A DNA stretch of 20,133 bases. Source: UMGS1649 sp045652705 (GTDB lineage Bacteria > Bacillota > Clostridia > TANB77 > CAG-465). A model generated the notes under the pieces. The model searched no databases, was not told the origin of the DNA, and saw only the letters and a program-made list of their open reading frames with translations. The translations under genes and the position numbers were made by a program. Shown here one piece after another: positions 6,955 to 13,534 of the stretch. Each line of letters starts with the position of its first letter. The first letter of the stretch is position 1. The stretch spans positions 1 through 20,133 of the forward strand of contig JAZRUV010000035.1 of the NCBI GenBank assembly GCA_045652705.1, written 5' to 3'.

Positions 6955-7566
6955 TTAATTGAGACTCGCTATAAAATTGGAATAGCCTGTTGGTAATACA
7001 AGTTTTTCAATTGTGGAGTTGTAATCTGTGAGGTGGCTACTTTTACACCACGATACATTTTGCGGCAAGCAACATTCCATAGGGAAGATGTCTTTTTCAT
7101 TTTCTTTATATAGCTCGCTAAGTTCTTTAGCAATAGTACTTGCTGAAATAGAAGAAGGTGAATACATTATGAAATATACATTCTTTGCAAAGACATTTTT
7201 CCACTTCATCAAATGGTAATACAAAGAACAAGAATATTCATAAGCACTTTCATAATTTTCTACTGTCATGGCGTTTGTTGCTGATATAAGCATACCGCTT
7301 ATAAGTATCATAATACTTTCGTTTTCATAATTGAATATAAATTCTGATAAGGCATCCAATACAGCTGGTTCTTCATCATAGAAATAAACTTTTTGATGAA
7401 CAGATTGAGCTATAACATCAGATAAAGAAAGTAAGACAATTCTGTTGCCTTTTTGAACAAAACAGAATGTTGAGCTTTCTGAAAAGTGTTTGTTAATACT
7501 TTGAAATTGCCGTTGAATATTTTTGATGCTTTTGATGTTGTTGTCAACAATAAATAACTTTGCCAT
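6955..7566 (-). CDS. Unrecognised soluble 203-residue protein, operon partner of the SIS protein
   Basis: I do not recognise this protein. It begins AKLFIVDNN, a hydrophobic strand ending in Asp/Asn as in Rossmann-like or receiver-like folds. Alternating strands and helices follow: RIVLLSLSDV, KVYFYDEE, SIMILISGML and NVYFIMYSPSS. This suggests an alpha/beta protein with an open-sheet core. The YESAYEYSCSLYYHLMKW segment is a Tyr-rich helix. There is no signal peptide or membrane segment. The ribosome binding site is a perfect AGGAGG 7 bases before the ATG, and a sigma-A promoter with an extended -10 lies about 60 bases upstream. It is the first gene of a two-gene unit with the SIS protein, so it may help recognise or act on the same phosphosugar. 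That is inference from position only. Confidence 0.65.
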   Translation of the reverse strand: MAKLFIVDNNIKSIKNIQRQFQSINKHFSESSTFCFVQKGNRIVLLSLSDVIAQSVHQKVYFYDEEPAVLDALSEFIFNYENESIMILISGMLISATNAMTVENYESAYEYSCSLYYHLMKWKNVFAKNVYFIMYSPSSISASTIAKELSELYKENEKDIFPMECCLPQNVSWCKSSHLTDYNSTIEKLVLPTGYSNFIASLN

Positions 7567-7627
7567 AAATAGTCCTCCTAAATTTTGAAATCGTAAATTT
7601 ACTATTCCTAATATTGTTTAGGGGCTA

Positions 7628-7656
7628 ATTATATCACAGTATGGCCTAAAAGTAAA
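7628..7656 (-). promoter_or_regulatory. Promoter of the unknown gene plus SIS operon (extended -10)
   Basis: On the minus strand TTTACT (7651-7656) and TATAAT (7628-7633) are 17 bases apart, and TGTGATATAAT supplies a TGn extended -10. Confidence 0.7.
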
Positions 7657-7679
7657 GAAAGTAGCTATTTGCTACTTTC
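7657..7679 (-). terminator. Probable terminator of the thioredoxin-like gene
   Basis: GAAAGTAGC (7657-7665) and GCTACTTTC (7671-7679) make a perfect 9-bp stem with a 5-base loop, followed on the minus strand by TTTACTTTT. The hairpin contains the stop codon of the upstream gene, and the T-rich tail overlaps the next -35 box. Confidence 0.6.
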
Positions 7680-8295
7680 CTACCATATCTATTGCTTTTT
7701 CTAATGTTAAACTTTCATTGTGTACTTCTAACACTTTACCATTTTTATCTATAACATAAGAAATTGGAATTGTGGATGCTTCTGGATCTATTGTTTTTCT
7801 AATTACTCTTCCTAAATCTACTTTTATTTCAACATTTCCAAAATCCACATCATTTTCAACAAGGTCTATTAAATCTGTTACAGTATTATCGTATTCGTGA
7901 GCTATAAGTACTACATTTACATCTTTGGAGTTTTTATAGTGTTTTAATATTTTTTCTATTTCACTAATTTCTTCTTGACAATTTGGGCACCAAGAAGCAA
8001 ACATTATTAAAAGATTTTTCTTTGCTGTAAAAAAGTTTTTATCATATTCATTTACAACTCTTAAAGTAGTATCTGATTCAGTAGTAAGAACTGTGTTATT
8101 TCCTTCTGTTGGTAAATCTAGTGGAGTATAATCGCCTGGTTCTTGTTGTTCATTGTTGTTATTATTTTCATTTCCAGTAATTATATTGTTATTACTACCA
8201 TTATTACTTGTTGTATATACATAAGTGCATACAGCACCAATTATAATACCCAATATAAAAGTTATTATTAAAATTAAAATATGTTTCTTTTGCAT
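7672..8295 (-). CDS. Membrane-anchored thioredoxin-like (TlpA-type) thiol-disulfide oxidoreductase
   Basis: The 207-residue protein begins with a Lys-containing cytoplasmic tip and one hydrophobic anchor (about 6-28). A low-complexity linker rich in Asn, Ser and Gly (31-50) follows, then a thioredoxin fold from about residue 75. The active site is WCPNC (C103, C106), after the strand LLIMFAS, and the cis-proline loop is TIPIS (P177). This places a redox-active CxxC domain outside the membrane, where such proteins reduce or exchange disulfides, for example in cytochrome c maturation or sporulation. The target here is unknown. The ATG follows AGGAGGC. The gene is monocistronic and divergent from mrnC; a palindrome covers the two promoters. 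Confidence 0.88.
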   Translation of the reverse strand: MQKKHILILIITFILGIIIGAVCTYVYTTSNNGSNNNIITGNENNNNNEQQEPGDYTPLDLPTEGNNTVLTTESDTTLRVVNEYDKNFFTAKKNLLIMFASWCPNCQEEISEIEKILKHYKNSKDVNVVLIAHEYDNTVTDLIDLVENDVDFGNVEIKVDLGRVIRKTIDPEASTIPISYVIDKNGKVLEVHNESLTLEKAIDMVGK

Positions 8296-8318
8296 TTTGT
8301 GCCTCCTAAACTAAATAA

Positions 8319-8347
8319 ATTATACACAAATTATTTATAAAATACAA
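8319..8347 (-). promoter_or_regulatory. Promoter of the thioredoxin-like gene
   Basis: On the minus strand TTGTAT (8342-8347) and TATAAT (8319-8324) are 17 bases apart. The -35 lies at one edge of the 17-base palindrome at 8344-8360. Confidence 0.55.
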
Positions 8348-8360
8348 CAAAATTTGTTGT
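8344..8360. promoter_or_regulatory. Palindrome between divergent thioredoxin-like and mrnC genes
   Basis: ACAACAAA (8344-8351) and TTTGTTGT (8353-8360) are a perfect inverted repeat around one central A. One outer end overlaps the minus-strand -35 (8342-8347), and the other overlaps a plus-strand TTGTAA (8357-8362) that is 17 bases from TATAAT at 8380-8385. That plus-strand box would give a very short mrnC leader, so its use is uncertain. It may be an operator or just two back-to-back -35 elements. Confidence 0.4.
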
Positions 8361-8403
8361 AAAATGAAAACATATAATATATAATTTTTTTGAGGTAATA
8401 AAT

Positions 8404-8784
8404 GTGGATGTAAAAGAAGTAAATGTAAAAACACTTGCATATATTGGAGATGTTGTTTATGAACTATATATACGTAAACATGTAATTTCTAATTCGCATG
8501 AACAAGTAAATAAGCTTCATAAGAAAACAGTAAAATACGTAAGTGCAAAAGCTCAGGCAAAAGTAGTAGAAAGTTTGGTAGACGAACTTACAGATTATGA
8601 AAAAGATATAATACGTAGAGGTAGAAATGCTGAAGCAAATACAGTACCAAAAAATACAGATGTTATAACGTATAAAATAGCAACAGGGTTTGAAGCGCTA
8701 ATTGGATATTTGTATTTATCTGGCGACGAGACTAGACTAGAACATATAATAGCTAAAAGTATAGAAATTATTGAAGGAGTGTAG
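8404..8784 (+). CDS. mrnC: Mini-ribonuclease III
   Basis: Mini-RNase III is a homodimeric double-strand-specific ribonuclease with the RNase III catalytic domain but no dsRNA-binding domain; in Firmicutes it matures 23S rRNA ends. The 126-residue length matches. LAYIGDVVYELYIR (11-24) is the diagnostic motif with catalytic D16, and FEALIGYLYLSG (96-107) carries the second acidic residue E97. RRGRNA (71-76) is the conserved basic loop. Translation starts at GTG 8404 behind TGAGGT; the ATG two bases earlier is out of frame. A small unknown gene follows after 3 bases, so the two are co-transcribed up to the terminator at 9061-9090. Confidence 0.93.
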   Translation: MDVKEVNVKTLAYIGDVVYELYIRKHVISNSHEQVNKLHKKTVKYVSAKAQAKVVESLVDELTDYEKDIIRRGRNAEANTVPKNTDVITYKIATGFEALIGYLYLSGDETRLEHIIAKSIEIIEGV

Positions 8785-8787
8785 CCT

Positions 8788-9066
8788 ATGAAAAACAAAA
8801 GAATAAATAAAGTGGAAGAAGAAATCTATATACCGGAAGACCCATTAATGTTTTTAAAAGCATATGACGCTGGTGAAAGTTTTACAGAAGTATTATATAC
8901 ATTTGGCGAACAAGAAATAATAAAGGATAATGGTAAATTTTATTTATCTAATACTATGAATCCTCGATATAACAAAGAGATAACAAGAGAAATGGCAACT
9001 GAAATTTGGCAAAGTTATAATATGAAGTCAAGGTCAGATGTTTCAATGAATTTTGATTTTAAATAG
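8788..9066 (+). CDS. Small hypothetical protein co-transcribed with mrnC
   Basis: I do not recognise this 92-residue protein. It is highly charged, with an acidic N-terminal half (KVEEEIYIPEDP) and a middle with the alternating pattern FYLSNTMNPRYNKEITREMATEIW. It has no cysteines, membrane segment or signal peptide. GGAGTG of the ribosome binding site overlaps the mrnC stop region and the ATG is 3 bases past that stop, so translation is probably coupled. The TAG stop lies in the left arm of the terminator. Position next to mrnC hints at RNA metabolism but does not show it. Confidence 0.75.
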   Translation: MKNKRINKVEEEIYIPEDPLMFLKAYDAGESFTEVLYTFGEQEIIKDNGKFYLSNTMNPRYNKEITREMATEIWQSYNMKSRSDVSMNFDFK

Positions 9067-9090
9067 AGTGCATTAGCATTCTATTTTTTT
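9061..9090 (+). terminator. Intrinsic terminator of the mrnC unit
   Basis: AAATAGAGTGC (9061-9071) pairs with GCATTCTATTT (9076-9086), 11 bp with one wobble and loop ATTA, followed by T to 9090. Confidence 0.88.
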
Positions 9091-9092
9091 GC

Positions 9093-9119
9093 ACATAAAA
9101 TTACCCATACCATATAATA
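9093..9119 (+). promoter_or_regulatory. Sigma-K-like (late mother-cell) promoter, tentative
   Basis: AC (9093-9094), 16 bases, then CATATAATA (9111-9119) fits the sigma-K consensus AC-N16/17-CATANNNTA exactly. The pattern carries little information in AT-rich DNA. TATAAT inside it could be a sigma-A -10, but I see no matching -35. Confidence 0.4.
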
Positions 9120-9139
9120 TACTGTAGGAGGAATTTAAA

Positions 9140-9739
9140 ATGGAATTCGATAGAAATTATATGGGATATAACCATATGGGTATGCCTATGGGTGATTGTG
9201 TGGCACCATGCCCAGCTGAATGTTTAAAATGGGGTAATAAAGGTATGGATAATAAAATGCCACCATATATGTATGGAAAGTGTATGGATAAATGGGAAGG
9301 ACCACACAATATGTGTGATAAATACTTAAATCCTAATTATGGGGTGCCTGGTGGGTATATGATGCGTGGTGAAATGTATCCAATGCACTATATGCATCAA
9401 AATATGGAGCCGTTGGAAAAAATGTGTGGTAAAACATATAACATACTTATTGTGCATGTACATAAAACAATGCATAAAATGATGATGGAGAATATGGGTG
9501 TAATGCCTAAAGCAATATCTAAAGATAAATTCAATAAAGAATTAAATGATATGATTTGTGAAGTAATGAAAAAAGAAGAAGATATTAAGAAAATAGTAGT
9601 CTTAGATAGAGTTGAAACAGAAGATGGTGAAAGCGAAACTAGAGCATTCTGCCCATTCTGTAATGGCCTTTTAAAAGATACATTAAGTATTTTGTTTGTA
9701 ACAGAACTATTAAAAGGTGGATGTACATCTTGTTATTAA
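9140..9739 (+). CDS. Met/Cys/His/Tyr-rich protein of unknown function, possible spore-coat or metal-binding protein
   Basis: I do not recognise this 199-residue protein. The first 95 residues are low complexity: many Met-Gly and Met-Pro steps (NHMGMPMG, GGYMMRGEMYPMHYMHQNM), Tyr, His and a C-x3-C-x3-C triplet (20/24/28). A helical segment (98-150) follows, including HVHKTMHKMMMENMG. The C-terminus has CPFC (171-174) and CTSC (195-198), a zinc-ribbon-like pair of CxxC motifs. In total there are 25 Met in the first 143 residues and 11 Cys overall. Such composition is seen in spore-coat proteins and in copper or thiol-metal binders. The AGGAGG site is 8 bases from the ATG, a sigma-K-like promoter lies just upstream, and spoIIE is the next gene; together they favour a sporulation role, but this is inference. 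Confidence 0.72.
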   Translation: MEFDRNYMGYNHMGMPMGDCVAPCPAECLKWGNKGMDNKMPPYMYGKCMDKWEGPHNMCDKYLNPNYGVPGGYMMRGEMYPMHYMHQNMEPLEKMCGKTYNILIVHVHKTMHKMMMENMGVMPKAISKDKFNKELNDMICEVMKKEEDIKKIVVLDRVETEDGESETRAFCPFCNGLLKDTLSILFVTELLKGGCTSCY

Positions 9740-9771
9740 TAAATAAAAAAATAACATAATAAAAAAATTAA

Positions 9772-9810
9772 AAGTAAATAGGTGAAATATGCCTATTTAC
9801 TTGATTTTTT
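9772..9810 (+). terminator. Intrinsic terminator after the Met/Cys-rich gene
   Basis: AAGTAAATAGG (9772-9782) and CCTATTTACTT (9792-9802) make a perfect 11-bp stem with a 9-base loop, followed by GATTTTTT (9803-9810). Confidence 0.88.
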
Positions 9811-9839
9811 ACCTACTCTGTAATAAAATATATAAAAAG

Positions 9840-9872
9840 TTGAAACAAAATCAAATTGTGACAAAATACGAT
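9840..9872 (+). promoter_or_regulatory. Possible Spo0A-dependent spoIIE promoter
   Basis: TTGAAA (9840-9845) and TACGAT (9867-9872) are 21 bases apart, like the long-spacer promoter known for B. subtilis spoIIE. Between them the minus strand reads TTTTGTCACAA (9856-9866), a partial match to the 0A box (TTTGTCGAA). An alternative -10, TATTAT (9886-9891), has no good -35. Evidence is suggestive only. Confidence 0.35.
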
Positions 9873-9919
9873 AGTATAGTTGCGGTATTATATGTGTAAA
9901 AAAAGTAAGAGGTGTTCAC

Positions 9920-12271
9920 ATGATATTTGAAGAAGATTTGGTTGTTGATGAGAGGGTAAATTTAAAACCAAATAGATTTAAACAATTTTTACAGACTGCT
10001 AAAAGTCTTTTCGATTATAAAACAATACCATATGTTTTGGTACTCGTGCTAACATGTATGATTACATTTATGGAAGTAAAACCATTTGCAGTTATAATGT
10101 TAGGTGTAGCTACAGTATTTAAGATACCTTTGGTATTACCATTTGTTATAACGCTCATATGTTATTTAATATTTAAAGCTGACGTAAGTGTATTTATAAA
10201 TTATGGTTTGACGTATGTAGCGTATACGTTATTTACATCTATTATAGAGATAGAAGGATATAGTAAAAAATATACAACAATGTTAAAGCTTGGGGCTGCG
10301 GTGGTTGTATCTAATATAGTAACTTGTTTAATTTATAGTAAGACAAGCTTTACAGTGAGCCAGGCTATAACCCATTTATTACTTACAGTATCATTTTATT
10401 CTATAATGACTTTTGGAATGTCAATGTTACTTAATATTACAAAGAAGATAATATTTTCTAAAGAGGAAATAATAAGCTTTGGAATAGTACTTTCACTTAT
10501 GTTAGTTCCATTTTATAATCTAACAATATTAGGATTTAACATAGCAAACGTATTAATCATGACAATCATTATGATAATTTCTTGGAAAAATGATTGGATG
10601 GTAGGAACAGCAACAGGGGTACTTGTAGGATTAATTTATACAATTGCCACGGGACAATCTTCATTAATACTTACAGCATTTGCTTTTTCAGGATTTATAG
10701 CTGGCGTACTTAATAGATATAACAAATACGTTGTAGCTGCGGCATTTGTAGCAGGTAATTTAGTACTTTCATATGTATATACAAGGGATATTATTGTATG
10801 GAGTAAGCTTGCAGAACTATTAGTTGCGTCAAGTGTATTATTAGTACTTCCAAGAAGGCTTATACTAAAGCTAGAAGATTTATTTGGAACTAACTCTAAT
10901 GGTTTAGGTAGAGGTTACGAAAATTTACTTGGTGCTGGTAGCGATATAAAAGAAAGACTAAATGCAATGTCTGAGGTTTTCGATAATCTTGCACATATTA
11001 CAACTCCAGTAACCGAAGAAACAATAGAAGAAACAAAAACAGTTATTAAAAAGTATTTAGAAGATTACAAAAAGAATGAATGTATAAGTTGTAAAAACAA
11101 ATTTAACTGTTTAAATGATGAAATAGATATAGTAGCAGACCATATAGCTAAAAGGCTTGAAGAAAACAAACCAATAACAAAAGAAATGGTTCCTGTTGAA
11201 TGTGAATTGAAATCTGAACTTATAGATAATATTATAGATATATATAGCAATATTAAGCTTATGAGAATTGTTAAACAAAAAGAAAATGAAGCAAGTAAAA
11301 AACTTGCAGAAGAGTACAAAACAATTTCAAGTCTAATTAGAAATATTGCAAGAGAAGATAAACCTGCTAAGGTAGATACACCAGAGCAAAAAAGAATTCG
11401 TGAAGAATTAAAATATATGGGGTACGCAGTTTACGAAGATAGCTATGAAAATACAGAAACATCTAAACACTATGAATTCATAACAGATATTTTAATAGAC
11501 ATAGAAAAAGCTAAACGCGAAATACAAAAAATAGTAAGTGATGTAATGGGTGCTAATATGAGCATTAAGCTGGTATTAAATAGTAGCAAAACAGAAAAAT
11601 CTAGAATTAAGCTTATACCAAGTAGCAAATATGTAGTTAAAGCGGTAGTTAAACAAGTAAGAAAAGCAGACAGTATGGTAAGTGGAGACTCATACATTGT
11701 AACGGAACTTAAAGATAATAGTAAAATTATTGCTATAAGTGATGGTATGGGTTCTGGTGCTAAATCTAAAGAAGTTAGCGAAACAGTTATTTCTATGATA
11801 GAAAAAATGGGAGCTAGTGGATTTAACAAGCAGGAAATATTAGATATAATAAACAAACTTGTTAAGCTTAGAGAAAGTGGCGAAACTTCAGCAACATTAG
11901 ATATGTGCGCGGTAAATGAAAGGGATAATATTTTAGAATTTATTAAACTTGGAGCAGCACCATCATATATGATAGAAAACGGCGAAGTAAGTGAAATAAA
12001 ACAAGATAATATGCCAATGGGACTTGTATCTAATATTAAGTATACTGCTATTGAAAAGCCTGTGAACAAAGGGGATTTCGTGGTACTAATTTCAGACGGA
12101 GCTGTTACAGATGTGAATAAATCCTCACTTCAAGAAATATTAGACAACCTAAAAGATGAATCAGAGATTACAGAGAAAAATCTAATGGATAGAATTATGG
12201 CACGTATAGTTGGAAGCCAAAATAAAATTGTATTAGATGACGTAACTGTAGTGGTATGTAAAATAGCATAG
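9920..12271 (+). CDS. spoIIE: Stage II sporulation protein E (PP2C-type phosphatase)
   Basis: SpoIIE sits at the asymmetric septum, helps build it with FtsZ, and dephosphorylates SpoIIAA to activate sigma-F in the forespore. The 783-residue length is close to the 827 of B. subtilis. The N-terminal third (about 38-310) is a run of roughly ten hydrophobic helices. A charged, partly coiled regulatory region follows (about 320-560) and contains CISCKNKFNC. The C-terminal PP2C domain has the metal-binding motifs ISDGMGSG (D608), LISDGAVTD (D726) and DDVTVVV (D773-D774). The ATG follows AAGAGGTG. The gene stands alone between the upstream terminator and a promoter-bearing gap. This is the clearest evidence that the organism forms endospores. 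Confidence 0.95.
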   Translation: MIFEEDLVVDERVNLKPNRFKQFLQTAKSLFDYKTIPYVLVLVLTCMITFMEVKPFAVIMLGVATVFKIPLVLPFVITLICYLIFKADVSVFINYGLTYVAYTLFTSIIEIEGYSKKYTTMLKLGAAVVVSNIVTCLIYSKTSFTVSQAITHLLLTVSFYSIMTFGMSMLLNITKKIIFSKEEIISFGIVLSLMLVPFYNLTILGFNIANVLIMTIIMIISWKNDWMVGTATGVLVGLIYTIATGQSSLILTAFAFSGFIAGVLNRYNKYVVAAAFVAGNLVLSYVYTRDIIVWSKLAELLVASSVLLVLPRRLILKLEDLFGTNSNGLGRGYENLLGAGSDIKERLNAMSEVFDNLAHITTPVTEETIEETKTVIKKYLEDYKKNECISCKNKFNCLNDEIDIVADHIAKRLEENKPITKEMVPVECELKSELIDNIIDIYSNIKLMRIVKQKENEASKKLAEEYKTISSLIRNIAREDKPAKVDTPEQKRIREELKYMGYAVYEDSYENTETSKHYEFITDILIDIEKAKREIQKIVSDVMGANMSIKLVLNSSKTEKSRIKLIPSSKYVVKAVVKQVRKADSMVSGDSYIVTELKDNSKIIAISDGMGSGAKSKEVSETVISMIEKMGASGFNKQEILDIINKLVKLRESGETSATLDMCAVNERDNILEFIKLGAAPSYMIENGEVSEIKQDNMPMGLVSNIKYTAIEKPVNKGDFVVLISDGAVTDVNKSSLQEILDNLKDESEITEKNLMDRIMARIVGSQNKIVLDDVTVVVCKIA

Positions 12272-12302
12272 AATATGAGAATTAAAAAACTTAATTTTGT
12301 AT

Positions 12303-12331
12303 TTGACAAAACAAACAATATGTGTTAGTAT
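12303..12331 (+). promoter_or_regulatory. Near-consensus sigma-A promoter driving the spoIIE-downstream structured region
   Basis: TTGACA (12303-12308) and TAGTAT (12326-12331) are exactly 17 bases apart, so transcription would start near 12338. No convincing gene begins downstream for 400 bases, which points to an RNA product or a long leader. Confidence 0.75.
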
Positions 12332-12337
12332 GTATAT

Positions 12338-12600
12338 ATAAAGTAGAAATACATAAAATAAAAAGGGAACATTCAGTTTGGTTCATTGAATGTCTACCTC
12401 AACAAAAATTAGTTGAGACACTTATTCATGTGAATGAGTGTCAATTTTTAATCTCTATTACTAAGGAAGTAAGAAAGAATAAAATGATAACAATGTATCG
12501 AAGAACTTTCAAAATGAAAACTCTCTTATTCATTATTATCTTCCCTCCTTTCTTTAACGATAAGGAGGTAGACACTCAACAACTAAATATTCCCTGTGTG
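12338..12600 (+). ncRNA. Candidate structured RNA between spoIIE and the amidotransferase gene
   Basis: This part of the 473-base gap is dense in base pairing. TGTCTACCTC (12391-12400) is fully complementary to GAGGTAGACA (12565-12574). AGGGAA (12364-12369) matches TTCCCT (12590-12595), with three further pairs inside after one mismatch. Local hairpins are ACATTCA/TGAATGT (12369-12375/12387-12393), CTCAAC/GTTGAG (12398-12403/12412-12417) and a 12-bp stem at 12417-12442 followed by TTTTT. A purine-rich arm (12462-12490) is partly complementary to a pyrimidine-rich arm (12521-12555). Some helices share bases and so would be alternatives. A strong promoter precedes it. It could be a stand-alone RNA or a leader of the amidotransferase gene. 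I recognise no Rfam class; it lacks T-box, RNase P, SRP and tmRNA hallmarks. Confidence 0.42.
12417..12449 (+). terminator. Terminator-like hairpin inside the candidate RNA
   Basis: GACACTTATTCA (12417-12428) pairs with TGAATGAGTGTC (12431-12442), 12 pairs with one wobble and a tight loop, followed by AATTTTT. If it works, the promoter at 12303 makes an RNA of about 110 bases; if it is bypassed, a longer RNA forms. Confidence 0.55.
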
Positions 12601-12692
12601 TATTATATAACGCTTGTAGTGTATTTGCAATAGTAAATGAATAAATATTATAGAATTGTAAAATTTTTACTTTAAGTATATATTTAAGACTG

Positions 12693-12721
12693 TTGACTAC
12701 TGAAGTTTAGTAGTGTAATAT
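12693..12721 (+). promoter_or_regulatory. Amidotransferase gene promoter with a palindrome in the spacer
   Basis: TTGACT (12693-12698) and TAATAT (12716-12721) are 17 bases apart. ACTACT (12696-12701) and AGTAGT (12709-12714) form an inverted repeat spanning the -35 edge and spacer, a typical repressor-operator position. Confidence 0.65.
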
Positions 12722-12744
12722 ATTGCTATAGGAGATGATATAGA

Positions 12745-13443
12745 GTGGATAAACCGGTTATTGGTATAGTTGCAAAACCAGGATATAAAGATGAGCACGA
12801 TATATGGAATAGGATGGATATAGTTGATGAATTAAGATTTTTAGTAGTTCAGAATGGTGGTATTGCACTTGTTATATTACCAACAGAAAATACAATGACA
12901 TTTAATGATAATGATATTAAGGATAAAACCGAACTAACTTTACAGGAAATAGGAGATTTACATAAAGTTGTAAATATATGTGATGGTATAATATTGCAAG
13001 GTGGCTTAGTAAGTTGTAATTATGAAATAGAAGTAGCAAAGAAAGCAATAGAATTAGATATTCCTCTAATAGGTATATGTGCGGGATTTAACAATATATT
13101 AAGGGCAATTGGAACTGATGTTATATATGACGAAACAAAGAGTCATGATTATTATGACGTAAATTATAGACATAACGTAAATGTTATAAAAGATACAAAA
13201 CTATGGGAAATATCAGGTCAAGAGAATATGCAAGTAAATAGTATTCATACAATGCTTGCACCCAAAAAGTTAGTTGAACCGTTTGCAACTATTTCAGCTA
13301 TTTCAGGCGATGGTTTTGTTGAATGTTTTGAATTAAATAACAAAAAATTTGTATTAGGAATAAAGTGGCATCCAGAGTTGATGTTAAATGAAGAGTTTAC
13401 GAATAGATTATTTAAAAGATTTGTTGAAGAATGCAAAAAGTAA
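12745..13443 (+). CDS. Class I glutamine amidotransferase-like protein (peptidase C26 type)
   Basis: The 232-residue protein has the triad glutaminase fold. The nucleophile elbow is GICAGF with C112, and the His-Glu pair is in KWHPEL (H209, E211). LQGGLVSCNYE (85-95) corresponds to the conserved PGG-type loop. The opening PVIGIVAKPG and overall length match stand-alone gamma-glutamyl hydrolases such as PuuD, which cleave gamma-glutamyl amides (for example gamma-Glu-GABA). The usual CRG after the nucleophile is CAG here, so the substrate is uncertain. The start is GTG 12745 behind GGAG. The gene is a single unit with its own operator-bearing promoter and a terminator. Confidence 0.82.
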   Translation: MDKPVIGIVAKPGYKDEHDIWNRMDIVDELRFLVVQNGGIALVILPTENTMTFNDNDIKDKTELTLQEIGDLHKVVNICDGIILQGGLVSCNYEIEVAKKAIELDIPLIGICAGFNNILRAIGTDVIYDETKSHDYYDVNYRHNVNVIKDTKLWEISGQENMQVNSIHTMLAPKKLVEPFATISAISGDGFVECFELNNKKFVLGIKWHPELMLNEEFTNRLFKRFVEECKK

Positions 13444-13448
13444 TATAT

Positions 13449-13487
13449 AAAAAGCAGTGCATGGCAAGTTGTTGTGTGCTGTTTTTT
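13449..13487 (+). terminator. Terminator after the amidotransferase gene
   Basis: AAAAAGCAGTGCAT (13449-13462) pairs with GTGTGCTGTTTTTT (13474-13487), 14 pairs with several wobbles and an 11-base loop; the right arm supplies the T run. Confidence 0.75.
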
Positions 13488-13534
13488 ATAATTTAAGGGG
13501 CATATAAATTTAAACCAAATAATATATTAGTTAT

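Noticed and set aside
11470..12069. 199-codon minus-strand frame inside spoIIE
   Set aside because: It is the antisense of the PP2C domain, Ser/Leu-rich as expected of reversed AT-rich coding DNA, with no ribosome binding site.
12364..12595. MITE or insertion-sequence remnant
   Set aside because: The terminal match AGGGAA/TTCCCT is only six bases, I see no target-site duplication and no transposase fragment; the promoter upstream fits an RNA better. Not fully excluded.
12322..12633. Open frame of 103 codons on the plus strand after spoIIE
   Set aside because: Its first codon lies inside the -10 region of a strong promoter, there is no ribosome binding site, the protein has no coherent pattern, and the DNA is full of inverted repeats that explain the sequence better as RNA.
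12338..12744. T-box or known metabolite riboswitch in front of the amidotransferase gene
   Set aside because: There is no T-box AGGGTGG-type sequence, no specifier-loop layout and no riboswitch core that I recognise; a second promoter lies between the structured region and the gene.
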